Positions 1-6,942 of a stretch of 29,164 bases of DNA are shown piece after piece. Within the stretch, counting starts at the first letter, position 1, and each line of letters begins with the position of its first letter. The notes beneath the pieces are model-generated. The model saw only the letters and a list, made by a program, of their open reading frames with translations, had not been told where the DNA came from and did no database searches. The DNA lies in contig CAPFSK010000010.1 of the NCBI GenBank assembly GCA_948614045.1, positions 1-29,164 on the forward strand, in the 5' to 3' direction. A program made the translations under genes and the position numbers. This DNA is from an uncultured Candidatus Saccharibacteria bacterium (lineage in GTDB: Bacteria; Patescibacteriota; Saccharimonadia; Saccharimonadales; Saccharimonadaceae).

Positions 1-53
1 ACCCGTACCAGCCGTAGCAGTATTATACTGATAGTAGTTGCCTATGAGATAAT

Positions 54-85
54 GCCTTTGTCTAAAATTTATTTTAGACAAAGGC
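54..85. terminator. Hairpin before rpmE2, probably the terminator of an off-window gene
   Basis: A perfect 15-bp stem (54-68 with 71-85) with a two-base TT turn. The 3' flank has only a short T-rich stretch (CGATTTTAA), so termination would be weak or could work in both directions. It lies upstream of the rpmE2 promoter and probably closes the transcript entering from the left edge. Confidence 0.6.
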
Positions 86-162
86 CGATTTTAACCATAA
101 GGGGAATAAAAATGCGCAAGCGCGGAAAACACGTTCCGACTCTTTACTTTTATAAAAAAGTT

Positions 163-171
163 TGCTATAAT
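163..171 (+). promoter_or_regulatory. Extended -10 promoter of rpmE2
   Basis: TGC followed by TATAAT at 166-171, with a plausible -35 TTTACT at 143-148 and a 17-base spacer. Ten bases separate the -10 box from the ATG at 182, so the transcript should start at or within a few bases of the start codon (leaderless). Confidence 0.75.
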
Positions 172-181
172 TATAGGAATT

Positions 182-532
182 ATGAGTAAAAAAGTTACAC
201 AACCAGAAGATTACCGCTATGTGGTCTTCATGGACGAGGCAGCAGGCTTCTCCTTCCTGACCCGTTCGACCGCTAAGAGCGAAGATACTATTAAGTGGGA
301 AGATGGCGCCGAGTATCCTTTGATCAAGGTCCAGATTTCTTCCGCCTCACACCCATTCTTTACCGGCGAAGAGAAGATTATCGATACCGAGGGTCGCGTC
401 GACCGCTTTAAGGCTCGTGCGAAGCGTGCCGAAGCTCTCCGTGCCAGCCTCGCCAACAAGGCGAAGAAGGCCGAGAAAGAGGCCGCCAAAAAGGCAGAAA
501 AAGCTGAGAAATCAGACGCTAGCGCAGAATAG
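182..532 (+). CDS. rpmE2: 50S ribosomal protein L31 type B
   Basis: This is a component of the large ribosomal subunit that bridges to the small subunit. Residues 10-80 carry the type B signature, including IKWEDGAEYPLIKVQISSASHPFFTG-like and EGRVDRF segments (each read directly). The four cysteines of zinc-binding type A L31 are absent, so this is the zinc-independent form. Odd feature: after residue 80 there is a tail of about 35 residues rich in Lys, Ala and Glu, whereas many L31 proteins end near residue 80-90; it probably runs over rRNA or is disordered. The gene is monocistronic, with an extended -10 ten bases before the ATG and a strong terminator after it. Identification is very secure; the role of the tail is unknown. 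Confidence 0.95.
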   Translation: MSKKVTQPEDYRYVVFMDEAAGFSFLTRSTAKSEDTIKWEDGAEYPLIKVQISSASHPFFTGEEKIIDTEGRVDRFKARAKRAEALRASLANKAKKAEKEAAKKAEKAEKSDASAE

Positions 533-547
533 TCTCCATTCTATGCG

Positions 548-574
548 AAACAGACTCCATTGGAGTCTGTTTTT
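548..574 (+). terminator. Rho-independent terminator of rpmE2
   Basis: An 8-bp GC-containing stem CAGACTCC/GGAGTCTG (551-558 with 562-569), extended by an A:T stretch and followed by five T residues, 16 bases after the stop codon. This is a classic intrinsic terminator. Confidence 0.88.
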
Positions 575-575
575 G

Positions 576-584
576 TGCTAAAAT
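576..584 (+). promoter_or_regulatory. Extended -10 promoter of the 601 gene
   Basis: TGC then TAAAAT (579-584), immediately after the rpmE2 terminator. The start codon is 16 bases further on, and the short leader contains the Shine-Dalgarno AAGGAG at 591-596. This is a leadered promoter, unlike that of rpmE2. Confidence 0.6.
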
Positions 585-600
585 ATGGTAAAGGAGCAAA

Positions 601-1878
601 ATGGCAAAAGCAAAACCTACATCTACAAAATCCACAGAATCATCTTCGACTATTAACGTTAGCAAAAAATCCTTAATCGGTCTCATCATTACAGTCGTTG
701 TCTTGATTGCACTTATTGCCGGAGCAATTGGCGGCGCCGCGATTTATTTTTTCGCCAGCCAGACTAAAATGCCTGATTGGGCCGAAACCTACCTTGCCCA
801 TATCAAAACCGTCCGCAATCAAACCCCCGCTAACGCAGACGAAAATACTGATGAAGAAGATTCTGAAGCCTTTTGGACCGACTCCGGCGCCAACCCGAAA
901 GTCAGTTTTTACGAATCTAACGACAATTCGCCCATGATGCTCGTCAATTATACCTCCGTCGAGAACAATCTCAGCTACAATTCCGTTGCGGTTTACTCGA
1001 TTCAAAACGAAGAGATCTATCTTCTGAACTATGAAAATACTAGCTTCTATTATATCTACGATATTGATAGCGAAGAATACAATTTTTATCTGAAGTCCGA
1101 AGACCAAAACAAGGACGAAAATACATATATTAATATCGACGATTTTTTTAAAGACCCCGAATCTGAAGAGTCAGAGTATGAAACAACTTGCTCTGCCGAC
1201 GAAAGTGCCAAAGATTTCTGTGGTGACATTTTCGCCGAAGAGCCGATCGAATTACCAAGTTTCGAGTACAATGACGAAATGAATGACCAGGAACTAGCTG
1301 AGGCTATCGCCAGCACTTCTGAGCAAGTCACTACCGAAGCAGAGGCTAAAACTCAGACCGCCGACAAGCTCCAACAATCTGCCACTGCAGCCCAAGAGCG
1401 CATCAAGGAAAAAGCAAAAACGCCCGAGTTTTTCCTCGTCGATGGTAAACAAATCCGCTATGGCAAATACGAATCCGTCGGAGACAACCAAGGTACTGGC
1501 GAAGCCGATATTACACTCAACCCCGACTCAACCGCCACGTATATATATTACGATTATGACTATGATACGCAGCAAACCATCAAGAGGTTAGTCACTTCTA
1601 AGTTCACGGTTCGCGCCATTCAAAATGGAGATGTATTAAGTACTGGCGTAGGTTGCGTCGCCGCTGATGGCGGGCCGTGTTTCAATAGTACTTTCAACGG
1701 TCGTACTGCCCTCATTATTGAGCCGGACGGACAATACAAAAAATACCCGCAAGCGTTTTTCGTCACCCACGAAGCCCCCTCTGACCCCAGCCAACGCAGC
1801 GAAACCCTACCATATGGCTGCGATTTTGAGCCAGTTATGGCACAAATGTACGGCTGTTACCGTTTTCTTGGCAAATAA
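601..1878 (+). CDS. Membrane-anchored acidic exoprotein of unknown function
   Basis: I do not recognise a family. The 425-residue product has a Ser/Thr/Lys-rich cytoplasmic N-terminus (1-23) and one hydrophobic segment at about 24-53 (Leu/Ile/Val/Gly/Ala). The remainder is predicted to be outside the cell and is very rich in Asp and Glu, especially at about 75-240. A second part (about 275-425) looks like a compact domain. Six cysteines fall in three close pairs (TTC/DFC, VGC/GPC, YGC/YGC), which suggests disulphides in an exported domain. The start is set by AAGGAG five bases before the ATG. It stands alone between the rpmE2 terminator and the rpsB promoter. It is probably a lineage-specific surface protein; the location is inferred from the single membrane segment. 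Confidence 0.8.
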   Translation: MAKAKPTSTKSTESSSTINVSKKSLIGLIITVVVLIALIAGAIGGAAIYFFASQTKMPDWAETYLAHIKTVRNQTPANADENTDEEDSEAFWTDSGANPKVSFYESNDNSPMMLVNYTSVENNLSYNSVAVYSIQNEEIYLLNYENTSFYYIYDIDSEEYNFYLKSEDQNKDENTYINIDDFFKDPESEESEYETTCSADESAKDFCGDIFAEEPIELPSFEYNDEMNDQELAEAIASTSEQVTTEAEAKTQTADKLQQSATAAQERIKEKAKTPEFFLVDGKQIRYGKYESVGDNQGTGEADITLNPDSTATYIYYDYDYDTQQTIKRLVTSKFTVRAIQNGDVLSTGVGCVAADGGPCFNSTFNGRTALIIEPDGQYKKYPQAFFVTHEAPSDPSQRSETLPYGCDFEPVMAQMYGCYRFLGK

Positions 1879-1901
1879 CTATTGCTTTTTATCAAAAAGT
1901 G

Positions 1902-1910
1902 TGCTATAAT
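1902..1910 (+). promoter_or_regulatory. Extended -10 promoter of rpsB
   Basis: TGC plus TATAAT at 1905-1910. The start codon is 80 bases downstream, giving a leader of about 73 bases that contains the hairpins at 1939-1967. It is one of the two longest leaders in the window; the other precedes tsf. Confidence 0.72.
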
Positions 1911-1938
1911 GGAATCATATACTATTTAACGAAACAGT

Positions 1939-1967
1939 CGCAGGAGTTTTCCTGATAAAATCCTGCG
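1939..1967 (+). promoter_or_regulatory. rpsB leader with two mutually exclusive hairpins
   Basis: CGCAGGA (1939-1945) can pair with TCCTGCG (1961-1967), or its CAGGA core (1941-1945) can pair with TCCTG at 1950-1954 around a GTTT loop. The two pairings cannot coexist. Leaders of S2 operons are often the site of feedback control, so this is a candidate autoregulatory element. No known consensus was matched. Confidence 0.5.
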
Positions 1968-1990
1968 GCAAAGTGAAAGGGAAACAAGAC

Positions 1991-2686
1991 ATGACTGTCG
2001 ATGTAGACATGAAAGCTCTTCTTGAGTCTGGTGCTCATTTCGGGCACAAAACCAGCCGTTGGCATCCAAAAATGGCACCATATATCCACAGCAAACGCCA
2101 GGGCGGCCACATTATTAACCTCGAAAAAACCGTCGAAGCCCTCGAAAAAGCTCTCCCAGAGCTGACGAAAATTGCTGCGAGCGGCAAAAAGATTCTCTTT
2201 GTCGGCACAAAGAAGCAGCTAAAAGACATTACCAAAACTGCCGCTGAGAGCGTCAACATGCCATACGTCACTGTGCGTTGGGTTGGCGGTACTCTGACGA
2301 ACGTCGAGACCGTGAACAAGCAGATTAAGAAATTACACGACCTCGAACGCCGCATGGCTTCTGGTGAACTCGAAATGCGTTACTCCAAACTCGAAGTTCA
2401 GCGCTACCAAGAGGAAATCGACCTCTTGAACGAACGCTACGGCGGGATTAAGGAAATGGATGAGCAGCCAGCTGCAATTGTCGTCGTTGACGCTATCCAG
2501 GATAAAAACGCGATCAAAGAAGCTAAGACGCTCAAAATGCCAGTCTTCGCAATCACCGACACAAATGTCGATCCAACTAATATTGACTACGTTATCCCAG
2601 CTAATGACGACGCAATTAAAGCCGTCCAGCTAATTCTCGATTACATCGTCGCCGCTATCAAAGAAGGCGAAGCGAAAAAGGCTTAG
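1991..2686 (+). CDS. rpsB: 30S ribosomal protein S2
   Basis: This is a small-subunit protein that joins late on the back of the 30S and supports S1 or mRNA binding. The start region MKALLESGAHFGHKTSRWHPKM, read in two parts, is the family hallmark, followed by HIINLEKTVE and, near the C-terminus, FAITDTNVDPTNIDYVIPANDDA. Length (231 residues) is normal. I chose ATG 1991, preceded by GAAAGGG with about nine bases of spacing. An in-frame GTG at 1973 would add six residues (MKGKQD) ahead of the usual S2 start and overlap the ribosome-binding site. A long structured leader precedes it. The tsf promoter begins three bases after the stop codon. Confidence 0.96.
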   Translation: MTVDVDMKALLESGAHFGHKTSRWHPKMAPYIHSKRQGGHIINLEKTVEALEKALPELTKIAASGKKILFVGTKKQLKDITKTAAESVNMPYVTVRWVGGTLTNVETVNKQIKKLHDLERRMASGELEMRYSKLEVQRYQEEIDLLNERYGGIKEMDEQPAAIVVVDAIQDKNAIKEAKTLKMPVFAITDTNVDPTNIDYVIPANDDAIKAVQLILDYIVAAIKEGEAKKA

Positions 2687-2688
2687 GG

Positions 2689-2694
2689 TATAAT
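2689..2694 (+). promoter_or_regulatory. -10 box of tsf, overlapping an operator-like palindrome
   Basis: TATAAT directly follows the rpsB stop codon and lacks the TG extension. Two bases downstream begins a 9-bp perfect inverted repeat (2697-2719). tsf can therefore be transcribed separately from rpsB. Confidence 0.55.
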
Positions 2695-2696
2695 GC

Positions 2697-2719
2697 AACT
2701 TGTACACGGCGTACAAGTT
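2697..2719. repeat. Perfect palindrome AACTTGTAC-N5-GTACAAGTT at the tsf start site
   Basis: The 9-bp arms 2697-2705 and 2711-2719 are separated by ACGGC. The expected transcription start (about 2701) falls inside it. There is no T-run after it, so it is not an intrinsic terminator. It could be a repressor operator or a 5' stabilising hairpin. Confidence 0.6.
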
Positions 2720-2775
2720 CAAACCATAGTTAACGGGGATAGATAAGACTCAAAAATCACTAATAAGGAGGCAAA

Positions 2776-3399
2776 ATGAGCGAAGAACTCAAAGAAAAAG
2801 CAAACGAAGTCAAGACGATTTCGATTGAACTTATCAAAAAACTCAAAGAATTATCCGGCGTTGGCTTGACCGATGCTAAGAACGCCCTCGTCGAAGCCAA
2901 AGGCGATTTCGACAAGGCGCTTGAAGCTATGCGCAAAAAAGGCATGACCAAAGCCGAAAAACGTGGCGACCGCGAGACTCGCGAAGGCATCATTGAAACT
3001 TACGTTCACGACGGCCGTCTCGGTGCGATTATCGAAGTCAACTGCGAAACTAGTTTCGTTGCGAAGACCGAAGAATTCAAGGATCTCGCCCACAAACTCG
3101 CCATGCAAGTCGCAAGCATGAACCCAATTTACGTTAGCATGGAGAGTATCCCTGAAGACGAGCTAAAGGCGAAAAAGAAAGAATTTGAAGCAAACTTCAA
3201 GGGTCCAGAAAACATGAAAGACCAAATCATCGACGGCCAGATTAAGAAGGCCTTCGGCGACAAAGTCCTCATGGAGCAACCATATATCCTTGATGACAGT
3301 ATGACGGTTGCGCAGTTCATCAAGAACGCCGTCGCCAAGACCGGTGAAAACATCACCGTCAGCCAGTTCAAACGTCTTGAAGTTGGTGTTACTGAATAG
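2776..3399 (+). CDS. tsf: Elongation factor Ts
   Basis: This is the guanine-nucleotide exchange factor that recycles EF-Tu. An N-terminal UBA-like helical domain (about 15-55, with LKELSGVGLTDAKNALVEA) is followed by the core domain. The core carries the EF-Tu contact motif as CETSFVAKT (residues 90-98; usually CETDFVA, so Asp is Ser here). At 207 residues it is a short form, much smaller than the E. coli protein (about 283), and probably has a single core subdomain and no coiled-coil dimerisation module. A perfect AAGGAGG lies at 2765-2771, before the ATG. Gene order rpsB-tsf-frr-uppS is the conserved bacterial order. Confidence 0.95.
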   Translation: MSEELKEKANEVKTISIELIKKLKELSGVGLTDAKNALVEAKGDFDKALEAMRKKGMTKAEKRGDRETREGIIETYVHDGRLGAIIEVNCETSFVAKTEEFKDLAHKLAMQVASMNPIYVSMESIPEDELKAKKKEFEANFKGPENMKDQIIDGQIKKAFGDKVLMEQPYILDDSMTVAQFIKNAVAKTGENITVSQFKRLEVGVTE

Positions 3400-3412
3400 T
3401 AATAGCATAAAG

Positions 3413-3520
3413 AAGCAATAGACGCTTTTTCGAAAAACTAACCCAAGTAGGGCTGAGTCAAGGGCGATTCTTTAGATGAGCCCGGCTCATCCCGTTTTGA
3501 GAAAAAGCTGTCTATTGCTT
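3413..3520 (+). ncRNA. Structured RNA element between tsf and frr
   Basis: A 19-bp outer helix (3413-3431 with 3501-3520, one bulged T at 3509) continues through two tandem G-A oppositions (3432-3433 with 3499-3500) into a 5-bp helix AAAAC/GTTTT (3434-3438 with 3494-3498). Inside are further stems: CCC/GGG (3442-3444 with 3450-3452) and GATGAGC/GCTCATC (3475-3481 with 3485-3491). An alternative pairing of 3450-3457 with 3486-3493 also exists. A short TTTT lies at the 3' edge. It is downstream of the tsf stop and upstream of the frr promoter, so it is either an elaborate 3' end of the rpsB-tsf message or an independent small RNA. I could not match it to a known riboswitch, SRP RNA or tRNA. Confidence 0.6.
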
Positions 3521-3530
3521 TTATGTAGTA

Positions 3531-3539
3531 TGTTATAAT
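3531..3539 (+). promoter_or_regulatory. Extended -10 promoter of frr-uppS
   Basis: TGT plus TATAAT at 3534-3539. A leader of about 20 bases carries the Shine-Dalgarno GAGAGG at 3555-3560, five bases before the ATG. Confidence 0.75.
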
Positions 3540-3565
3540 AGTAGTATCATTAACGAGAGGAATCT

Positions 3566-4108
3566 ATGTTTGACGACAGCGAATATCGCAGCGCTATGGA
3601 AAATGTTATCACGCGTTTTCATGATGAAATGAAAAAAGTTCGTACCGGACGGGCACACCCTGATATGCTAGCAAACGTCAAGGTCGAGGCTTACGGTCAG
3701 TTCATGCCGCTAAACCAAGTTGCCAATATCACCGCATCTGGCGCTACTATGCTCGTCGTTACTCCGTTTGACCCAGGGAATATCCAGACTATCGCTGCCG
3801 CGATTCGCAGCGACGAAGCCTTGGGACTTAATCCGTCCGACGACGGCCACGTCGTACGTGTACCTGTCCCGCCGTTGACCGAGGAACGCCGGAAAGAAAT
3901 TGTCAAAACCGCATCTAGCAAAGTCGAAGATGCTAAAGTTGCGATTCGCAATGTCCGTGAAGACGCCCGCAAAGAACTCAAGACCGCCGAGCTTCCCGAG
4001 GACACCAAGAAACGCGCCGAAAAATCCGTCGACGAACTTACAAAGACCTACACCGATAAAATTGACGCCGCTTTCAAGGACAAAACCGCGGAGATTATGG
4101 CGATCTAA
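3566..4108 (+). CDS. frr: Ribosome recycling factor
   Basis: Acts with EF-G to split the post-termination ribosome. The 180-residue length is typical. The recognisable segments are VRTGRAHPDMLANVKVEAYG (residues 26-45), LVVTPFDP, ALGLNPSDDG, VRVPVPPLTEERRKEIVK and the long C-terminal helices of the three-helix bundle. The start is supported by GAGAGG. Its stop overlaps the uppS start by one base (TAATG), so the two are translationally coupled. The frr-uppS pairing is conserved in many bacteria. Confidence 0.96.
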   Translation: MFDDSEYRSAMENVITRFHDEMKKVRTGRAHPDMLANVKVEAYGQFMPLNQVANITASGATMLVVTPFDPGNIQTIAAAIRSDEALGLNPSDDGHVVRVPVPPLTEERRKEIVKTASSKVEDAKVAIRNVREDARKELKTAELPEDTKKRAEKSVDELTKTYTDKIDAAFKDKTAEIMAI

Positions 4109-4788
4109 TGGCAAAGGAATTAAAACATATCGGTTTCATTGCCGACGGCAATCGCCGCTGGGCACGCAGCCATGGATTACCAACGCTCGAAGGTCATCGG
4201 CGCGGCTTCGATAAGGTCGAAGTAATTATCGACGCTCTGAAAAATACCGAGGTAGAATATATCTCATTCTACCTTTTCAGCACTGAAAACTGGGATCGCT
4301 CCGAAGAAGAAGTCAGCTATCTCATGAAACTCGCCGGCGATAAGATCGACAGTCTGACCAAAAAACTTGAAAAAGAAAACATCAAAATCGTCATCATGGG
4401 TCGCCCTGAACCAGTCGACCCCAAACTCTGGGCCAAAATGATGAACGCTGAGGAGAAGACCAAGCATAACACCGGCATGACGGTTTGCATCTGTTTTAAT
4501 TATGGTGGACAATGGGAAATCGCTGACGCCGCAACGAAAGCAATCGAAGCTGGAGAGACCGAATTAAGCCCAGAGAGCTTTGCTAAATACCTCTATCATC
4601 CCGAAGTTCCAGGCTGTGATTTGATCGTTCGCACGAGCGGGGAAGAACGTATTTCCGGTTTCCAACTCTGGCGCGCTGCTTATTCCGAGTTTTGGTTCAT
4701 CGAGAAAAACTTTCCTGATATTGAGGCCGAGGATTGTAACGCTGCCATCGAAGAGTATCATGGTCGCGGACGCAGATTTGGAAAATAA
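4108..4788 (+). CDS. uppS: Undecaprenyl diphosphate synthase (cis-prenyltransferase)
   Basis: Elongates farnesyl diphosphate with isopentenyl diphosphate to C55-PP, the lipid carrier for peptidoglycan and other wall polymers. Motif I is HIGFIADGNRRWAR (residues 7-20), with the catalytic Asp at 13. Later come FYLFSTENWDR and the C-terminal RTSGEERISGFQLWRAAYSE and F-x-P-D region that binds isopentenyl diphosphate. At 226 residues it is somewhat shorter than the E. coli enzyme (253). It starts inside the frr stop (TAATG) with no Shine-Dalgarno of its own. It belongs functionally with murJ and uppP further along. Confidence 0.95.
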   Translation: MAKELKHIGFIADGNRRWARSHGLPTLEGHRRGFDKVEVIIDALKNTEVEYISFYLFSTENWDRSEEEVSYLMKLAGDKIDSLTKKLEKENIKIVIMGRPEPVDPKLWAKMMNAEEKTKHNTGMTVCICFNYGGQWEIADAATKAIEAGETELSPESFAKYLYHPEVPGCDLIVRTSGEERISGFQLWRAAYSEFWFIEKNFPDIEAEDCNAAIEEYHGRGRRFGK

Positions 4789-4808
4789 GCTTAAGTGACT
4801 TCAGCTTA
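4786..4808. repeat. Inverted repeat at the end of uppS
   Basis: TAAGCT (4786-4791, including the uppS stop) pairs with AGCTTA (4803-4808). An inner AAGT/ACTT pairs too. No T-run follows, so it is at best a weak terminator. The rseP promoter begins about ten bases later. Confidence 0.4.
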
Positions 4809-4817
4809 ACTAAAGTA

Positions 4818-4826
4818 TGTTATACT
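4818..4826 (+). promoter_or_regulatory. Extended -10 promoter of rseP
   Basis: TGT plus TATACT (4821-4826), with only seven bases before the ATG. It is positioned for a leaderless transcript. Confidence 0.72.
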
Positions 4827-4833
4827 GGAATAT

Positions 4834-6051
4834 ATGAATATACTTTTGGGAATTATCATCGGTCTAGTTATTTTGATGCTTCTTGTCGTTGCACATGAAT
4901 TCGGCCATTTCATCATGGCGCGTCGAAACGGCGTCCGCGTATTAGAATTCGGCATTGGCTTCCCGCCCCGTGCTATCGCCTGGGTACGCAACCCAAGCTG
5001 GCAAAAAGGCAAAAAAGGCGTTAAAAAATGGATTCGACTGCCAAAATCCGAATGGGAAAAACCGCAAAAACATATGATTTTCAGTATCAACTGGCTTCCC
5101 ATTGGCGGTTTTTGCTCTATGGACGGCGAATCCGACTCTGACACTCGGAAAGGCACTTTTGGCGCCGCTAGCTTCTGGCAAAAAACCAAAATCCTCTTCG
5201 GCGGCGTTCTTATGAACTGGCTCGTCGCTTTCGTTGTCCTGACGATTTTGGCTTTTACCGGTATGCCGCAATTTATCGAACACCAATTTTACCTCGGAAA
5301 TGACGCTGAAATTATTGGTGGTGGAGTCAGTGTCATAGACGTCATTGAAGGGTCACCCGCCGAAAAAGCCGGTTTTAATAATGGCGACCAAATTATCCAA
5401 GTCGATGACCAAAATGTCATGTACCCGACCAACGTTACGACTTATGGACAGGAGCACGCTGGAGAAAGTGTTAAATATACCGTAAGGAGCGGCGATGAAG
5501 AGAAAGAGCTCACCGCCAAACTTAACCCCGAAGGCTCAGAATATAGTCTCGGTATCTCGATGTCTTACGGGCAAACCTTCATCCGTTCCAGCTGGTCAGC
5601 ACCGATCGTCGGTCTCGGAACGACGATTCAACTCACTGGCGAAACCTTCCGCGGTCTTGGCGATATGATTTGGGACCTAGTTTCCGGTGCCGTACGTCAA
5701 TTCAGTAGCGACAGCGTCGTACGCGAAGCCGGGCAAAACGCCATTTCCGCCGCTGGTGACGCCGTCAGCGGACCAATCGGCATTATCGGCATTATTTTCC
5801 CCGCCTTTGCTAGCTCCGGCGCCTCCAACCTCGCTTTTCTCGCTGCACTGATTTCCGTTTCACTCGCCTGCATGAATGTTCTACCAATTCCCGCACTTGA
5901 CGGTGGGCGCTGGCTACTGATCGCCATCTATAAACTCCGCAAGAAACCTCTGACAAAAGAAACCGAAGAAAAGATCGTTTCGCGCGCTTTCATGATTCTT
6001 ATTATGCTCATTATACTAATTTCGATTCTGGATATTACGAGATTCTTCTAG
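4834..6051 (+). CDS. rseP: Site-2 intramembrane zinc metalloprotease (RseP/RasP family, M50)
   Basis: Cleaves transmembrane segments of anti-sigma factors or leftover signal peptides within the membrane. The first membrane helix (3-20) runs into the zinc motif H21-E-F-G-H25. NWLPIGGF and a following membrane helix come next, then a PDZ domain at about 160-235 (VIEGSPAEKAGFNNGDQIIQVDD). The third metal ligand is in NVLPIPALDGGRW (Asp356). At 405 residues with one PDZ domain it resembles the RasP/MmpA class rather than E. coli RseP with two. The promoter is leaderless, and the next gene (CPBP protease) follows after nine bases, probably in one operon. Confidence 0.93.
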   Translation: MNILLGIIIGLVILMLLVVAHEFGHFIMARRNGVRVLEFGIGFPPRAIAWVRNPSWQKGKKGVKKWIRLPKSEWEKPQKHMIFSINWLPIGGFCSMDGESDSDTRKGTFGAASFWQKTKILFGGVLMNWLVAFVVLTILAFTGMPQFIEHQFYLGNDAEIIGGGVSVIDVIEGSPAEKAGFNNGDQIIQVDDQNVMYPTNVTTYGQEHAGESVKYTVRSGDEEKELTAKLNPEGSEYSLGISMSYGQTFIRSSWSAPIVGLGTTIQLTGETFRGLGDMIWDLVSGAVRQFSSDSVVREAGQNAISAAGDAVSGPIGIIGIIFPAFASSGASNLAFLAALISVSLACMNVLPIPALDGGRWLLIAIYKLRKKPLTKETEEKIVSRAFMILIMLIILISILDITRFF

Positions 6052-6060
6052 GCGGAAAAC

Positions 6061-6894
6061 ATGAAGATGTCAGAAAATAGCAAAAAAACCGCAAAAACTA
6101 AAGCTCCAAAAAAGTCTCTCCCAGCAATCAACTGGAAGACTGTTGAATATGTCGTCCTGCTACTAATTTGGGTTGCAGTCGCTATGACTATCAGCCAATA
6201 TATTATTGGCCTGCCTATGATGTGGATCCTTGACAGTAAATTTAGCCAGCCTTTCTGGACTTGTATTTATTATGGATTGACTTATATACTATCGTTAATA
6301 CTAGTTATTATTGTGCCGCCAAAAGTCATCAACAAGCTAAAGACTCGCGCTAATGCAAAATCAAATAAAAAATCACAATCCATATCGCAGTTCACGAATC
6401 TTCCTGATTTTAATACTTCTCGCGAAGAGCTCGGGCTAAAAGATTTACCAACCGTCATCGACGTCGGTCTCGCGCCGGTTTCATATGTTGTTTATCTCGT
6501 GCTTTCTGGAATCTTCACCAGTATTATGTCGGCTTTTACTTGGTTCAATGCTGAAGAAACTCAGGACGTCGGCTTTGGCTATTTCATTACTACAGGCGAC
6601 CGTGTCGTCGCAATGATTGCGCTTGTCTTTATCGCACCAATCGCCGAAGAAATCATCATGCGCGGCTGGCTTTATGGTAAATTGCGCGAAAAACTCAAAA
6701 TCCCAGTAGCAATGTTACTCACTTCACTGCTATTTGGCTTCTTGCATGGTCAGTGGAATGTCAGCGTCGGAGTTTTTGCACTCAGTCTCGTACTATGCGG
6801 ACTTAGAGAAATCACCGGTACAATTTGGAGCGGTATGTTATTACACATGCTATCAAACGGCATCGCATTTTACTTATTATATATTGCAATTTAA
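6061..6894 (+). CDS. CPBP family intramembrane metalloprotease
   Basis: A member of the CAAX-protease/bacteriocin-processing family of membrane glutamic or metal proteases. After a charged N-terminus (about 1-20) there are several hydrophobic helices. The three family motifs are in order: E196-E197-xxx-R201-G (AEEIIMRGW), F-x-x-x-H at about 225-229 (FGFLH), and H262-x-x-x-N266. All proposed catalytic residues are therefore present. Some members confer bacteriocin self-immunity; here no bacteriocin genes are nearby, and pairing with rseP suggests general membrane proteolysis. The start could be ATG 6061 or ATG 6067; AGGCGG at 6051-6056 lies just upstream of both. Confidence 0.88.
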   Translation: MKMSENSKKTAKTKAPKKSLPAINWKTVEYVVLLLIWVAVAMTISQYIIGLPMMWILDSKFSQPFWTCIYYGLTYILSLILVIIVPPKVINKLKTRANAKSNKKSQSISQFTNLPDFNTSREELGLKDLPTVIDVGLAPVSYVVYLVLSGIFTSIMSAFTWFNAEETQDVGFGYFITTGDRVVAMIALVFIAPIAEEIIMRGWLYGKLREKLKIPVAMLLTSLLFGFLHGQWNVSVGVFALSLVLCGLREITGTIWSGMLLHMLSNGIAFYLLYIAI

Positions 6895-6924
6895 CCGTCT
6901 GGGTTGCCAAAACCTCACAGACCA

Positions 6925-6933
6925 TGCTATACT
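6925..6933 (+). promoter_or_regulatory. Extended -10 promoter of proS
   Basis: TGC plus TATACT (6928-6933), nine bases before ATG 6943. This spacing decides the start of proS, because an upstream in-frame TTG (6904) would lie before the promoter. Confidence 0.74.
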
Positions 6934-6942
6934 GCATGTATT

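Noticed and set aside
112..189. A 25-codon frame (MRKRGKHVPTLYFYKK...) with AAGGGG upstream, overlapping the rpmE2 promoter and start
   Set aside because: It runs through the -10 box and start of rpmE2 and has no recognisable sequence; overlap with a clear promoter makes it unlikely to be a gene.
3413..3520. Possible signal recognition particle RNA, preQ1 riboswitch or tRNA
   Set aside because: The SRP GGAA-tetraloop/AGCAG core, the compact preQ1 pseudoknot and any cloverleaf are absent; only the general structured-RNA call is supported.
6061..6894. CPBP protease as immunity protein of a bacteriocin locus
   Set aside because: No small double-glycine peptide or bacteriocin transporter is nearby; pairing with rseP fits a housekeeping role better.
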